Assembly (NCBI RefSeq): GCF_000829455.1
Contig: NZ_JXAK01000023.1
Location: 1-64,000, forward strand
DNA: 64,000 nt
Direction: 5' to 3'
Origin: Gordoniibacillus kamchatkensis
GTDB lineage: Bacteria > Bacillota > Bacilli > Paenibacillales > NBRC-103111
Within the stretch, counting starts at the first letter, position 1. Every line of letters begins with the position of its first letter. Under the pieces are notes generated by a model. It ran no database searches and was not told where the DNA came from. It worked only from the letters and a program-made list of their open reading frames with translations. Below are positions 26,883-35,925 of this stretch, one piece after another. The position numbers were made by a program, and so were the translations under genes.

Positions 26883-27938
26883 ATGAAACCGTATAAATGG
26901 ATTCAATGGGGAGCCGTTACGGGGGCGTTCGTGTTGCTCGCTTCAGGCTGCTCGATGCTGGGGCTGGGGCAGAAATCGCAAATCGATCCTCCGCCCGCAG
27001 GTACAGACGGGGGCACGGCCCCGAACGTAAGCGCCGTACAGGCGTCTGCAAAACCAGTCGACGTCAAAAATTCGATGCAAACGACGGTCTATTTGAAAGA
27101 CAGGAACGGCTTTATCGCCCCGGTCACGCTGCCTTTGCCGAAATCGCCGTCGGTGGCGACTACGGCCCTGCAATACATGGTCGACGGCGGGCCTGTCGCA
27201 GACCTTTTGCCGGAAGGCTTCACGGCGCCGCTGCCGAAAGGCGTCAAGCTGTCCGTCGACGTAAAGGATAAGCTGGCGACCGTCGATTTCAGCAAAGAAT
27301 TCGTAGACTACAACCCGCAGGACGAACGCAAAATGCTCGAAGCGATCACCTGGACGCTGACCGGCTTCCCGTCGATCCAGCAAGTGCAAGTGAAGGTGCA
27401 GGGGACGCTCTTGAAGGAGATGCCGCAGGACGGCACCCCGCTTGACGAACCGCTGACGCGGGCGATGGGCATCAACATCGAGAAAGGACAAGGCGTCGAC
27501 TACGGCCGCTCCACTCCTGTGACGCTATATTTTATCAATAAATCGAATCAAAATTATCCGTACTTCGTGCCGGTCACCCGTCTCATCCAGCGCACAGACG
27601 ACATCGCGAAAGCGGTCATCGACCAGCTCATTCAGGGGCCGGGCGACGACGCGAGCAAAGGTCTCGTCTCCGCGCTGGCGCCATCGCTGGAGCTGAAGAG
27701 CGACGTGAAGATCGACGGCGAGGTGGCCACCGTCAACTTCTCCGACAAGCTGCTGGGCGAAGACAAAAAAGCGCCGGCCGACGCGCTGCAGTCCGTCATC
27801 TTGTCGCTCACCGAAAATACCGGCGCGGCGAAAGTGCAAATTCAGGTGAACGGCGACACGAAAGTGACGTCCACCGATGCGCAGTCGTATGCCAAACCGG
27901 TGACGCGGCCGGATCATTTGAACCCGGCGCCGATGTAA
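26883..27938 (+). CDS. gerM: Spore germination/sporulation lipoprotein GerM
   Basis: GerM is a sporulation lipoprotein with two GERMN domains, needed in B. subtilis for normal engulfment, cortex formation and germination. The sequence begins with a lipoprotein signal (VLLASGCSML) and has two repeated GERMN units: MQTTVYLKDRNGFIAPVTLPL onward, and STPVTLYFINKSNQNYPYFVPV onward. The start at ATG 26883 follows GAGGAGGAACAGGACAAT; the longer frame from 26847 is less likely. The order gerM-rph-ysnA is that of B. subtilis. Length 351 residues, near normal. Confidence 0.9.
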   Translation: MKPYKWIQWGAVTGAFVLLASGCSMLGLGQKSQIDPPPAGTDGGTAPNVSAVQASAKPVDVKNSMQTTVYLKDRNGFIAPVTLPLPKSPSVATTALQYMVDGGPVADLLPEGFTAPLPKGVKLSVDVKDKLATVDFSKEFVDYNPQDERKMLEAITWTLTGFPSIQQVQVKVQGTLLKEMPQDGTPLDEPLTRAMGINIEKGQGVDYGRSTPVTLYFINKSNQNYPYFVPVTRLIQRTDDIAKAVIDQLIQGPGDDASKGLVSALAPSLELKSDVKIDGEVATVNFSDKLLGEDKKAPADALQSVILSLTENTGAAKVQIQVNGDTKVTSTDAQSYAKPVTRPDHLNPAPM

Positions 27939-27965
27939 TCCCCGAGTCGTTTCCGCGACTTAACC

Positions 27966-28038
27966 CAAAAGGAGCCCAATCTGCGACAACGCTGCGGCGC
28001 AAACCGGCGGCGAAACGTTTCAGGCGAGGCTCCTTTTG
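27966..28038 (+). terminator. Terminator downstream of gerM
   Basis: AAAAGGAGCC at 27966 pairs with GGCTCCTTTT ending near 28038, enclosing a 50-base GC-rich branched loop. Confidence 0.55.
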
Positions 28039-28212
28039 CTGCTTTCGGGGTGACGTTCGATTTTCCATTCCCGCTTTGCTACAATGGTAGAGAGCTACAA
28101 GGATCAACGGCTTACGCCGTCCTTCCGGGACGAGCGCGTTTGCCGCAGCGGAATCGGAAAGTTTAGGCGCCGCTTATACTTTCCGAGGTAGCAAGAAAGG
28201 ATGAGCGCAACA

Positions 28213-29019
28213 GTGGCGAGAAGCGATAACCGGGGACAAGACGAACTGCGTCCGATCCAAATTACCCCTAATTACAATAAGCATGCGGAAGGCTCCGTGC
28301 TGATCGAGGTCGGCGAAACGAAGGTCATTTGCACGGCTACGGTGGAGGAGCGGGTGCCTCCGTTTCTGAAAGGACAAGGCAAAGGCTGGGTAACTGCCGA
28401 GTACTCGATGCTGCCGCGCGCGACGCAAGTCCGCAATCAGCGCGAGGCGGTGAAAGGCAAGCTGGGCGGACGCACGATGGAAATTCAGCGTCTGATCGGG
28501 CGGGCGCTGCGCGCCGTCATCGATCTGGAAGCGCTCGGCGAGCGTTCGATTACGCTCGACTGCGACGTCATCCAAGCGGACGGCGGAACGCGCACGACGT
28601 CGATTACGGGGGCGTTCGTGGCTTTGGCGTTCGCCATCGAGAAGCTGTCCAAGGAAAAGCCGCTCGCCCGCTACCCGATCACCGATTTTCTCGCTTCCGT
28701 CAGCGTCGGTATCGTGAAAGGAGCGCCCATTCTCGATTTGAATTATGAAGAAGATTCTAACGCCAGAGTGGATATGAACGTGGTCATGACCGGCGAAGGG
28801 AAGTTCGTTGAAATTCAAGGGACGGGCGAGGAAGCGCCGTTCTCCCGGAGCGAGCTCGACGATTTGCTGCTCCTTGCCGAAATCGGCATCGGGCGGGCGA
28901 TCGAAGAGCAGAAAAAGGTGCTCGGCCCGATCGCGAACCGCATCGCATCTGCAGGAGATGCGTCCAGGCAGCGCAAATCCGCGGGCGGAAGGAGCGGAAG
29001 CGATGCGGCCAGCGACTAA
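28213..29019 (+). CDS. rph: Ribonuclease PH
   Basis: RNase PH trims the 3' ends of tRNA precursors using phosphate. The full family pattern is visible: ELRPIQI at the start, [42 protein letters not shown] with the catalytic region, and [15 protein letters not shown]. The start is taken at GTG 28213 ([14 protein letters not shown]), like the B. subtilis protein and suitably placed behind AAAGGA. An ATG at 28201 would leave the ribosome site adjacent to the codon. The last 17 bases overlap the next gene. Confidence 0.92.
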   Translation: MARSDNRGQDELRPIQITPNYNKHAEGSVLIEVGETKVICTATVEERVPPFLKGQGKGWVTAEYSMLPRATQVRNQREAVKGKLGGRTMEIQRLIGRALRAVIDLEALGERSITLDCDVIQADGGTRTTSITGAFVALAFAIEKLSKEKPLARYPITDFLASVSVGIVKGAPILDLNYEEDSNARVDMNVVMTGEGKFVEIQGTGEEAPFSRSELDDLLLLAEIGIGRAIEEQKKVLGPIANRIASAGDASRQRKSAGGRSGSDAASD

Positions 29020-29635
29020 GACGCTCGTCGTCGCCACCAAAAACCGCGGCAAGGCGCGGGAATTTTCGGCGCTGTTTGAGCCCCTCGGCTGGGAAGTGAG
29101 ATCGCTGAACGATTATGACCGCTTCCCGGACATTGTCGAAGACGGCGACACGTTCGCCGCCAACGCGCTCATCAAAGCCCGCGCGGTCGTGGCCGCGCTC
29201 GGCGTGCCGGCGCTTGCGGACGACTCGGGCCTGTGCGTGGACGCGCTGGACGGCGCGCCCGGCGTCTATTCGGCCCGTTACGCCGGCGAGCCGGCGGACG
29301 ATGCGGCGAACAATGCGAAGCTGATCGCCGAGCTGAAGCGGCGCGGCGCGCTGCTGGCCCCGGCCGAAGCCGGGCGGCCTGCGCTGCTGAGCGCGGCGCG
29401 GTTCGTATGCGCGCTGGCGTACGCCGAGCCCGGAGGCCGCGTGCGGACCGCCGAAGGCGTTTGCGCCGGGGCAATCGTCGCGGATGCGCGCGGTGCGAAC
29501 GGGTTCGGGTACGATCCGCATTTTTACTTGCCGGAGTTCGGGCTGACGATGGCGGAGCTGACGGCGGAGCAAAAAAACGCCGTCAGCCACCGGGCGCAGG
29601 CCCTTCGCCAAATGATCTCGTTCTGGGAGGAGTGA
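29003..29635 (+). CDS. rdgB: XTP/dITP pyrophosphatase (RdgB/YsnA)
   Basis: A 210-residue house-cleaning nucleotidase that hydrolyses non-canonical purine nucleotides (XTP, dITP, ITP). It has the N-terminal [13 protein letters not shown], the active-site [13 protein letters not shown] and GVYSARYAG, and [12 protein letters not shown] near the C-terminus. It starts at ATG 29003 with GGAGCGG upstream, inside the 3' end of rph, as in the Bacillus gene order. Confidence 0.92.
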   Translation: MRPATKTLVVATKNRGKAREFSALFEPLGWEVRSLNDYDRFPDIVEDGDTFAANALIKARAVVAALGVPALADDSGLCVDALDGAPGVYSARYAGEPADDAANNAKLIAELKRRGALLAPAEAGRPALLSAARFVCALAYAEPGGRVRTAEGVCAGAIVADARGANGFGYDPHFYLPEFGLTMAELTAEQKNAVSHRAQALRQMISFWEE

Positions 29636-29640
29636 GAAGC

Positions 29641-30498
29641 ATGTCGGCATCGGTTTTGGTCACGGGAATTACGGGAAACGTCGGGGAATTCGTCGCCGAG
29701 CACTTGCTGCGCCGGGGTGCCAGCGTACGCGGGGCAGTGACGAAAGCAGAGAAGGCGAGGGAGAAGTGGGGAAGCCGTGTCGAGCTTGTCCGCTTTGATT
29801 TTCTCGAGCCGGCGACGTTCGACCGGGCGCTGGACGGGGTGTCGGGGCTGTTTCTTCTCCGGCCCCCGACCATCGCCGACCCGAAGCCGATGATGCCGTT
29901 CATTCAACGGGCGAAGGAACGCGGCGTCCGCCACATCGTGTTCCTGTCTCTGCTCGGCATTGAGCGCAATCCGCTGCCTCCTCACTACCGCATCGAGAAA
30001 TATGTGAAAAATTCCGGTGTGCCGTACACTTTTTTGCGGCCCAGCTTCTTCATGCAAAATTTGAACACTGCGCACTGCGCCGACATTCGCGAACGGAGCG
30101 ACATTTTCATCCCGGCCGGAAAGGCGCCGGTATCGTTCGTCGATACGCGCGACATCGGCGAGGCGGCGGCGGCGGTTCTTTGCGACCCGGAGCGATATGC
30201 GCACCACGGCTACACGTTAACGGGGGGCGCTGCGCTGACGTTTGACGAAGCGGCGGCCATTTTTACAAGCGTGCTCGGCCGTCCGATCACGTATTCCAAT
30301 CCGTCAGCCGGCGCATTCCGGCGGGAAATGATGTGCCGCGGCATGCCGCGCGAGTTCGTGAACGTGATGGTGGCGCTGTACTTCACAACCAAGCTCGGCC
30401 TCGCCAAGCGTGTCACGCCTGAACTCGAAGCGCTGCTTGGCCGCAAGCCGACGACGTTCGAGCAGTACGTGCGCGATTACGCCGACTGCTGGCGGTAA
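29641..30498 (+). CDS. NmrA-like NAD(P)-binding protein
   Basis: A 285-residue atypical short-chain dehydrogenase of the NmrA/NAD(P)H:quinone oxidoreductase-2-like group. The glycine motif GITGNVGEFVAEHLL is at residues 9-23; RIEKYVKNSGVPYTFLRPSFFMQN and FVDTRDIGEAAAAVL are family typical. It starts at ATG 29641, five bases after rdgB, with GGAGGAG inside the rdgB stop region, so it is the last gene of the gerM-rph run. Substrate unknown. Confidence 0.8.
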   Translation: MSASVLVTGITGNVGEFVAEHLLRRGASVRGAVTKAEKAREKWGSRVELVRFDFLEPATFDRALDGVSGLFLLRPPTIADPKPMMPFIQRAKERGVRHIVFLSLLGIERNPLPPHYRIEKYVKNSGVPYTFLRPSFFMQNLNTAHCADIRERSDIFIPAGKAPVSFVDTRDIGEAAAAVLCDPERYAHHGYTLTGGAALTFDEAAAIFTSVLGRPITYSNPSAGAFRREMMCRGMPREFVNVMVALYFTTKLGLAKRVTPELEALLGRKPTTFEQYVRDYADCWR

Positions 30499-30507
30499 GT
30501 GGTAAGT

Positions 30508-30554
30508 GCAAAAAGACCGTTATGGAGCCAGGGAGCGGCTCTAACGGTCTTTTG
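30508..30554 (+). terminator. Terminator after the NmrA-like gene
   Basis: AAAAGACCGTTA...GGAGCC, loop, GGCTC...TAACGGTC, TTTT. Confidence 0.8.
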
Positions 30555-30559
30555 CTGTT

Positions 30560-31210
30560 TGTGTAGCGTTTGGCGTCCGCTCTGGCTCCTGCGCATTGGA
30601 GAACATGTTTGCTACGCTAAGTTTAGTTTGGCCGCTCGTTTTGCGGCATCCCAGTTAGGTTGGGAACGTCTGTTGCGTGGTCCTCGGTTGCAGTTGGCGG
30701 AATGCTCAGGCCATGTGAAACTGGGAGCTATGTTAAGCCCAAGTTTGCTTAAAGCTGGGGGGGGTCTCGATAAGCCCAAGTTCTTTATGCAGAGATGATG
30801 AGGACGTTAATTTGGAATCAAAAGGCGTAGAACTTCAGTTAGCGCCCCAATATACGCTAACAACGAATTTTGTACGCTGCCTATGGAATCCTCTGGCGTT
30901 AAGCGAAAAAGTCTGAATATCCGCTCAAGACAGCGTCATGGAAATCGAAAATTAGCGAAAAAATTCGCTGTTGACTAACTGAGCTTTCTTGCTGTGTCGG
31001 TACTAACGATGAGAAGTGCTGTTAGGCCCTTGGCGAATCTCTCGACTATCGGCAGTAGAAGACAAAATATCCGTTATGATAAAGTTTGCACCAAGGAGTT
31101 ATACCCAGCTCAGTGAAATGCTCTATGGGACAAGCGTTCCGCTTTCACTTGGTGTTCCGCATTCCGAACGTGATTTCTCTAAGGTGTTTTTGTGGAGGCA
31201 AATTTTGCTT
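30560..31210. other. Intergenic region without recognisable gene
   Basis: About 650 bases with stop codons in all frames apart from short shadows. Fragments such as GCGTTAAGCG and GCTAACAACG suggest decayed copies of short intergenic repeats. I find no RNA gene. Confidence 0.4.
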
Positions 31211-31211
31211 A

Positions 31212-31404
31212 CTCCCCAATTGCCTTTTGAGCAACTACAGTAGCCATATCCCGCAAAATACCCTCCCCAGTTGCCGTTAGAGCACTTGCGGTGCCTTACC
31301 CAGGCAAGTTGGCCCTCACCAACTCCGCAATTGCCATATGAGCAACTACAGCAGCCTACCACACAAAAATGCCTCCGCAGTTGCTGCTAGAGCAATTGCG
31401 GAGG
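31212..31404. repeat. Four tandem hairpin units, last one the asnB terminator
   Basis: Units at 31212-31245, 31263-31295, 31323-31356 and 31372-31404 share the form CTCCSCARTTGC-YNNTWG-AGCAAYTRC. Each is a potential stem. Start-to-start distances are 51, 60 and 49 bases. The unit nearest asnB is a nearly perfect stem; the others are worn. Confidence 0.6.
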
Positions 31405-31413
31405 CATTTCCAA
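31370..31413 (-). terminator. Terminator of the asparagine synthetase gene
   Basis: On the minus strand ATGCCTCCGCA...TGCGGAGGCAT is followed by TTTTTGTG. Confidence 0.75.
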
Positions 31414-31528
31414 AAGCCGACCGGCCTTAGGCCCGGCAGCTTCACTACTCGCTTTCCTCGCACCTGCGCCGGATGTCCCCCAAGTACGAACCGCATAACC
31501 CTCACCGCAGTTCCATCGCCCCACCCCG

Positions 31529-33373
31529 TTACTGAATGGACACTTTGTACGTGCGCAGCCAGACGTCGACCTGGGCCAAATAGGCGAACATTTGCGGCCC
31601 GTTCATGAGCTGGCCGAACCACGGCAGGTTGAACGTTTCGTCCGCCGTTTCCGCCAGCGCGCGCACTTTCGGGACATCGATAAACGAATGAAGCGGGGAG
31701 GAAGCGTCGTCCAAAATGTCGAGCACCCATGCGCGCACCGCTGCGGCATAGGCAGGGTTGTGCGTTTTCGGGTACGGGCTTTTTTTGCGGGTCAGCACGT
31801 CGTCCGGCAAAATGCCGCGCAGCGCCCGGCGCAAAATGCCTTTTTCCCGGTCGCCGGCCGTCTTGATTTCCCACGGCACGTTCCAGACGTACTCGACGAG
31901 ACGGTGATCGCAGAACGGCACCCGCACCTCGAGGCCGACCGCCATGCTCATCCGGTCTTTACGATCCAGCAGCGTCGGCATGAACCGAGTGATGTTCAAA
32001 TACGACATTTCCCGCATCCGGCTCTGCTGTCCCGTCTCGCCGGCGAGCCGGGGCACTTCGGCCAAAGCTTCGGCGTAGCGGCGGTCGACATACTCGCGCG
32101 GCTTGATCCAGTCGGCGAATTCGGGATGCAGCAGATCGATCCGTCCCTGCAGCGCAAGCGACCACGGGAACGTCGCGGCGTTCAGCGCATCTTCGCGGTG
32201 GAACCACGGATAGCCGCCGAACACTTCGTCCGCCGCCTCGCCGGAAATCGCCACTGTGGCGCCCTTCTTGATTTCACCGCAAAACAAGTAAAGCGAGCCG
32301 TCCACATCGGCCATGCCGGGCGTATCGCGGGCATAGACGGCGGCCTTCAGCGAATCCACCAGATCCGGCGTATCGAACTCGACATACGTATGGTTCGTCC
32401 CCAAAAACTCGCTCATGCGGTGAATCCACGGCGCGTCGGCGTTAGGCTGGAAGGCGTTCGCCTTAAAATGCTTGTCGTTGTCCTTGTAATCGACGGAATA
32501 CGTGTGCAGCACGCCTTTGCCCGTTTCCTTGTAAAAGTTTGCGGCCAGCGTCGTGAGCGCCGACGAGTCGAGACCGCCGGACAGCAGCGTGCATACGGGC
32601 ACGTCGGAGGCGAGCTGGCGAATGACCGTGTCTTGCAGCAGCTCGCGGATCGTCCGTGCTGTTTCGTCCACATCGTCTTCATGCGGCTTGCTTTCCAGCT
32701 TCCAGTACGCCCGCACGTTTGCCCCGCCGCGGTTCACGGTCATGCAGTACCCCGGCTTCAGCTCCGCCATGTTGCGGTATATGCCGTGCCCCGGTGTCCG
32801 CGCAGGACCGATAGCGAAAATTTCCGCGAGCCCCTCGGCTCCGATCTCGGCCTTCATATCCGGATGCGCCAAAATCGCTTTCGGCTCCGAGCCGAACAGG
32901 AAGGCGCCGTCCAGGTGTGCGTAGAACAACGGCTTCACACCGAGCCGGTCGCGCGCAAGAAACAGCTCCTCCTCCTGATCGCACCATACGGCGAACGCAA
33001 AAATGCCGTTGAGCCTTTCGACGCAAGCCCGCCCCCATTCGATATAAGAGGCCAGCAGCAGTTCCGTGTCGCACGTCGTTTTGAACCGGTGCCTTCGCTG
33101 CTCCAGCTCCCGCTTCAGCTCGGGTGCATTATATAACTCACCGTTATATACGATCGTATACGTTGCGTCACCCACTTTGCGAATCATGGGCTGCGCCCCG
33201 TTCTCCGGATCCATTACGCTCAGCCGCCGGTGCCCGAGGGCGCAATGCTGCGATAACCATGTGCCGGAAGCATCCGGTCCGCGCGCTTGCAGCGTCTCCG
33301 TCATGTTGACGAGAACGGACGGGTATTGTGTCAAATCTTTACGCCAATCGATCCATCCCGTGATTCCGCACAT
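31529..33373 (-). CDS. asnB: Glutamine-hydrolysing asparagine synthetase (AsnB/AsnO type)
   Basis: A 614-residue class II glutamine amidotransferase that converts Asp to Asn with ATP and glutamine. The N-terminal Cys nucleophile follows the start Met (MCGITGWIDWR). The glutaminase domain shows GHRRLSVMD and YNGELYN. The synthetase domain carries the pyrophosphate loop LLSGGLDSSALTTLAA and SGEAADEVFGGYPWFH. B. subtilis has three paralogues; the length matches the sporulation-linked AsnO best as I remember it, but the assignment between AsnB and AsnO is open. It starts at ATG 33373 with GGGGAAAGGGA upstream and is followed by the hairpin terminator at 31370-31413. Confidence 0.92.
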   Translation of the reverse strand: MCGITGWIDWRKDLTQYPSVLVNMTETLQARGPDASGTWLSQHCALGHRRLSVMDPENGAQPMIRKVGDATYTIVYNGELYNAPELKRELEQRRHRFKTTCDTELLLASYIEWGRACVERLNGIFAFAVWCDQEEELFLARDRLGVKPLFYAHLDGAFLFGSEPKAILAHPDMKAEIGAEGLAEIFAIGPARTPGHGIYRNMAELKPGYCMTVNRGGANVRAYWKLESKPHEDDVDETARTIRELLQDTVIRQLASDVPVCTLLSGGLDSSALTTLAANFYKETGKGVLHTYSVDYKDNDKHFKANAFQPNADAPWIHRMSEFLGTNHTYVEFDTPDLVDSLKAAVYARDTPGMADVDGSLYLFCGEIKKGATVAISGEAADEVFGGYPWFHREDALNAATFPWSLALQGRIDLLHPEFADWIKPREYVDRRYAEALAEVPRLAGETGQQSRMREMSYLNITRFMPTLLDRKDRMSMAVGLEVRVPFCDHRLVEYVWNVPWEIKTAGDREKGILRRALRGILPDDVLTRKKSPYPKTHNPAYAAAVRAWVLDILDDASSPLHSFIDVPKVRALAETADETFNLPWFGQLMNGPQMFAYLAQVDVWLRTYKVSIQ

Positions 33374-33547
33374 TGACGTTCATCCCTTTCCCCAGTAGGT
33401 ACATTTCGAGATGATAAAGGGTATGCGCCGCCGTGTTGGAAAATGTCTGTCCACCGCGAAAGAACGCCCAATTTGGCTGCGGTATCGCGGCTTTCCGGTG
33501 CGGGTATAGTAACGGGGCAAGACTATTCTTCTCTAGGAGGGCTCGAG

Positions 33548-33658
33548 ATGGATAGCCATTTTATCAGCAGGCTGCATCGGAAACAGCTGAACGCGCAGCG
33601 GAATCAAGCGACCCGCGGCAACAAGCACCCTGAGAAAAGGCTCCCCAGCAAGCACTAG
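33548..33658 (+). CDS. Very small basic protein (36 aa)
   Basis: ATG 33548 is preceded by GGAGGG with 6 bases spacing, which is too good to ignore. The product is very basic and rich in His, Lys, Arg, Asn and Gln (MDSHFISRLHRKQLNAQRNQ, then a KHPEKRLPSKH end). I do not recognise it; small basic proteins of this kind are often spore components. A tandem repeat begins at its stop codon. Confidence 0.5.
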   Translation: MDSHFISRLHRKQLNAQRNQATRGNKHPEKRLPSKH

Positions 33659-33783
33659 GCGTTAAGCCGGAGGTGTAAGGCGAGCAACGTGCCGGGCGTC
33701 TCACCGCCAGCTTAACGCCGAGGCGTTAGTCGGAGGAGTAACGTTGAGCAACGTGCCGGGCGTCTCACCGCCAGCTTAACGCC
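33658..33783. repeat. Tandem pair of 62-bp inverted-repeat-bounded units
   Basis: Units 33658-33719 and 33722-33783 both run from GGCGTTA to TAACGCC. Their right parts (GAGCAACGTGCCGGGCGTCTCACCGCCAGCTTAACGCC) are identical over nearly 40 bases, and the left parts have drifted. Confidence 0.75.
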
Positions 33784-33811
33784 AAGGAGAGAAGAAATAC
33801 GTTTTGCTACG

Positions 33812-33856
33812 CAAAAAAGCCGGCAGCGTTCATCGTAACGCCGCCGGCTTTTTCAG
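33812..33856. terminator. Bidirectional terminator
   Basis: AAAAAAGCCGGC-GCGTT, loop, AACGC-GCCGGCTTTTTC. The A and T flanks allow use on both strands. Confidence 0.75.
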
Positions 33857-33960
33857 TAGGTCAATAAGCATAAGCTGCTATACTCGCTTAACGCCGCTAC
33901 GGGAGACGCGCTCGCCATAAAGACGGCGTAAGGCGGTTCCTCTCGAAAGGCGATTCCGGT

Positions 33961-34200
33961 TCACGGGCAATCTTGCTGCTCGGCTTGCCGCACATAACGA
34001 TCGTACCTGCCATCGATTTCCTTCGCCATCGTGCGGAACTTGCGCGTCTCCGCGACGATCGGATCCGTGCTGGCCTGGATACGGATCTCGTAGCGCGGCC
34101 GCAGCCTTTCCCTGGCGGCCTCGTCCGGCTCTTGCGCCTCCATTTTGCCTTCGGTAAGCGTCTCCGTCATTTGCTGCTCGAGCTGTTCCTTTTCGTTCAT
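33961..34200 (-). CDS. Small charged protein of unknown function (79 aa)
   Basis: It starts at ATG 34198-34200 behind GGAGGGACTGGC. The sequence is rich in Glu, Gln and Arg (EQLEQQMTETLTEGKMEAQE, RPRYEIRIQASTD), likely helical, with one Cys near the end and no membrane segment. I do not recognise a family. The convergent terminator at 33812-33856 lies downstream. Confidence 0.55.
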   Translation of the reverse strand: MNEKEQLEQQMTETLTEGKMEAQEPDEAARERLRPRYEIRIQASTDPIVAETRKFRTMAKEIDGRYDRYVRQAEQQDCP

Positions 34201-34382
34201 GCCAGTCCCTCCTTCATCGCAATGCGTTGCCCCTATTATACAACAGCCCCAAGCTGTTTAGCCGCAGCAAGCGCGGTAGTCTTCTCCCACGTCCGGCAAC
34301 TTGTGCTAGACGCTTGTGGCGCAAAGCAGAGCAAACTATCCCTTGTACGTCAACCTAGCCGTCATAAGAAGGAGTGTTCGGC

Positions 34383-34538
34383 ATGAAGGACCATCAGACG
34401 AATGCGGAGGCGGCGGAGCTAGGCACGCTCCAGAACGGCGCCGTGGGCATGCACAAAACGCGCAAGACCGCTGCCCGAACGGTCGGGCAGCCTTTTCCGC
34501 CGGGAGTTACCGATCCGCGCACCGCGAAACGAACGTAA
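34383..34538 (+). CDS. Small protein of unknown function (51 aa)
   Basis: ATG 34383 has AAGGAG 8 bases upstream, and the frame ends at TAA 34536-34538 just before a strong terminator, so this is a complete small transcription unit. The product (MKDHQTNAEAAELGTLQNGA..., ending PPGVTDPRTAKRT) is hydrophilic with no membrane segment. I do not recognise it. Confidence 0.5.
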   Translation: MKDHQTNAEAAELGTLQNGAVGMHKTRKTAARTVGQPFPPGVTDPRTAKRT

Positions 34539-34552
34539 CCGGCACAACAAAC

Positions 34553-34602
34553 AAAAAACAGCCCGTCAGGCGTTTCCGCCTGCAGATGGGCTGTTTTTTG
34601 CG
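34553..34602 (+). terminator. Terminator of the 51-aa gene
   Basis: AAAAAACAGCCC...CAGGCG, TTTC loop, CGCCTG...GGGCTGTTTTTTG. Confidence 0.85.
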
Positions 34603-34662
34603 TTATCCCCATTATAAAAGCCGCCTGAGCGGCGGCAAAATTTGATCGCCTGGCCATGAGTA

Positions 34663-34736
34663 CGTCCCAGGAGGGATTCGAACCCCCGACCGTACGCTTA
34701 GAAGGCGTATGCTCTATCCAACTGAGCTACTGGGAC
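34663..34736 (-). tRNA. tRNA-Arg (anticodon TCT)
   Basis: The reverse strand folds as a cloverleaf: acceptor GTCCCAG/CTGGGAC, D arm GCTCAGTTGGATAGAGC, anticodon loop CTTCTAA with TCT, T arm GGGGGTTCGAATCCCTC. The discriminator is G. CCA is not encoded. It reads AGA codons. Confidence 0.95.
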
Positions 34737-34742
34737 AAACGG

Positions 34743-34816
34743 TGGAGCGGGTGATGGGAATCGAACCCACGCCGCTAGCTTGGGAAGCTAGAGTTCTGCC
34801 ATTGAACTACACCCGC
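34743..34816 (-). tRNA. tRNA-Gly (anticodon CCC)
   Basis: Reverse strand: acceptor GCGGGTG/CACCCGC, D arm GTTCAATGGCAGAAC, anticodon stem CTAGC/GCTAG with loop TTCCCAA (anticodon CCC), T arm GTGGGTTCGATTCCCAT. Discriminator T and an encoded CCA (34743-34745), unlike the neighbouring tRNA-Arg. The two are 6 bases apart and co-transcribed. Confidence 0.95.
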
Positions 34817-34938
34817 ATGAATCGTGCGTTGACTACTATAGCATAGCAATTTGCGAAAATCAATATGAAGTCCGCTCCTTTTTTTGCTTTCTCGCTCCAA
34901 ATTCGGTAAACTGGGATGGCATCGGACGGCATACGAAG

Positions 34939-35925
34939 GTGTTTCCTGCCGGGGAGGTGATGATCATCGTCGAGACGCCGAATAACGTCATTTTGCTGCC
35001 AGCGACCGTCCGGTTTTACGAGAAGGAGCTCACCGTCCATTTGGAGCGCGAACGCTACGAGGAAGCGGTCAAGCTGCTGTTGTTTTTGCGCGATTGCCAC
35101 GGCGTCGCTGCGGACAAGGCCGAGGAGTGGTCGGCGCTGCTGAACTGGCTGCAAACGATGTTTCCGGAAACGGCATTGCTCCGTCCCGGCGAAGGCCGCG
35201 CGGCGGCTGGCGAACCGGAAGACGAGGAAGACGAGGAAGACGGGGACAGCGGCGAGGAACAGTACGTCCGGCAGTACGTGAGCGACAAAAGCGGGCAAAA
35301 CCGCGCCTACGGCTTGCAGCTCATCGAGCTGCTGCACGCTGCCGCTTCGCCGGAACGACAGCTTATGGCGTTGGAACAGCTTGCATTCGCCGAACGTTCC
35401 GATTTGAACGAATTGATTATACAATGGCTCGCGACGACCGAGACTCATCCGATGGTGCAGTTCCGTGCGCTCCAAACGCTCAAGAAGCGGGGCTGCAAAG
35501 GGGCGGTCCGGTTCCCGAAGTTTGGCCGGACAGTACAAGCCGAAGTGGAGGACACGCCGGTCAGCTTCGACGATTACCCGGGGCCGATTCGCGATATTAT
35601 CGCCCGCATCGAGGAAATCAGCGAGGTGAGCCAGCCCGATTTTTCGTATTTCGCCCGGCAAACGTGGCTCGAGTTTCTCGCTTATGCTTACGCGACTCCG
35701 ATTTACCGGGACGTCGCCGCGGCGGACCGGGAAGGGGCGGTCGACGCCTGGGCGGCCGCACTGCACCGCATGCTGCTCGAGCTCATATTCGGCGCGGCGG
35801 ATGTTGCCGAGCTGGCGGAGCTGTACGGGATTACGAGCGCTTTGGAGCCCGAGTGGGAAGCCGCCTACAAAGAGCTCAAACGGTTTGCGCGGCTCATGCT
35901 GCCGGTACCGCCGGCTGCACCTTGA
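34939..35925 (+). CDS. Conserved hypothetical protein, HEAT/TPR-like helical
   Basis: A 328-residue soluble protein, mainly helical, with an acidic linker (EPEDEEDEEDGDSGEEQY) near residues 95-115 separating an N-terminal domain (TVRFYEKELTVHLERERYEE) from a C-terminal one with HEAT-like stretches (ERQLMALEQLAFAERSDLNE, THPMVQFRALQTLKKRG). I know no function. Start uncertain: GTG 34939 or ATG 34960, the latter with GGGGAGG very close. It precedes tig, whose promoter overlaps its stop codon. Confidence 0.6.
   Translation: MFPAGEVMIIVETPNNVILLPATVRFYEKELTVHLERERYEEAVKLLLFLRDCHGVAADKAEEWSALLNWLQTMFPETALLRPGEGRAAAGEPEDEEDEEDGDSGEEQYVRQYVSDKSGQNRAYGLQLIELLHAAASPERQLMALEQLAFAERSDLNELIIQWLATTETHPMVQFRALQTLKKRGCKGAVRFPKFGRTVQAEVEDTPVSFDDYPGPIRDIIARIEEISEVSQPDFSYFARQTWLEFLAYAYATPIYRDVAAADREGAVDAWAAALHRMLLELIFGAADVAELAELYGITSALEPEWEAAYKELKRFARLMLPVPPAAP

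Noticed and set aside
31123-31362. Cys/Gly-rich 79-residue protein
   Set aside because: It is a translation of the hairpin array behind asnB; no ribosome site.
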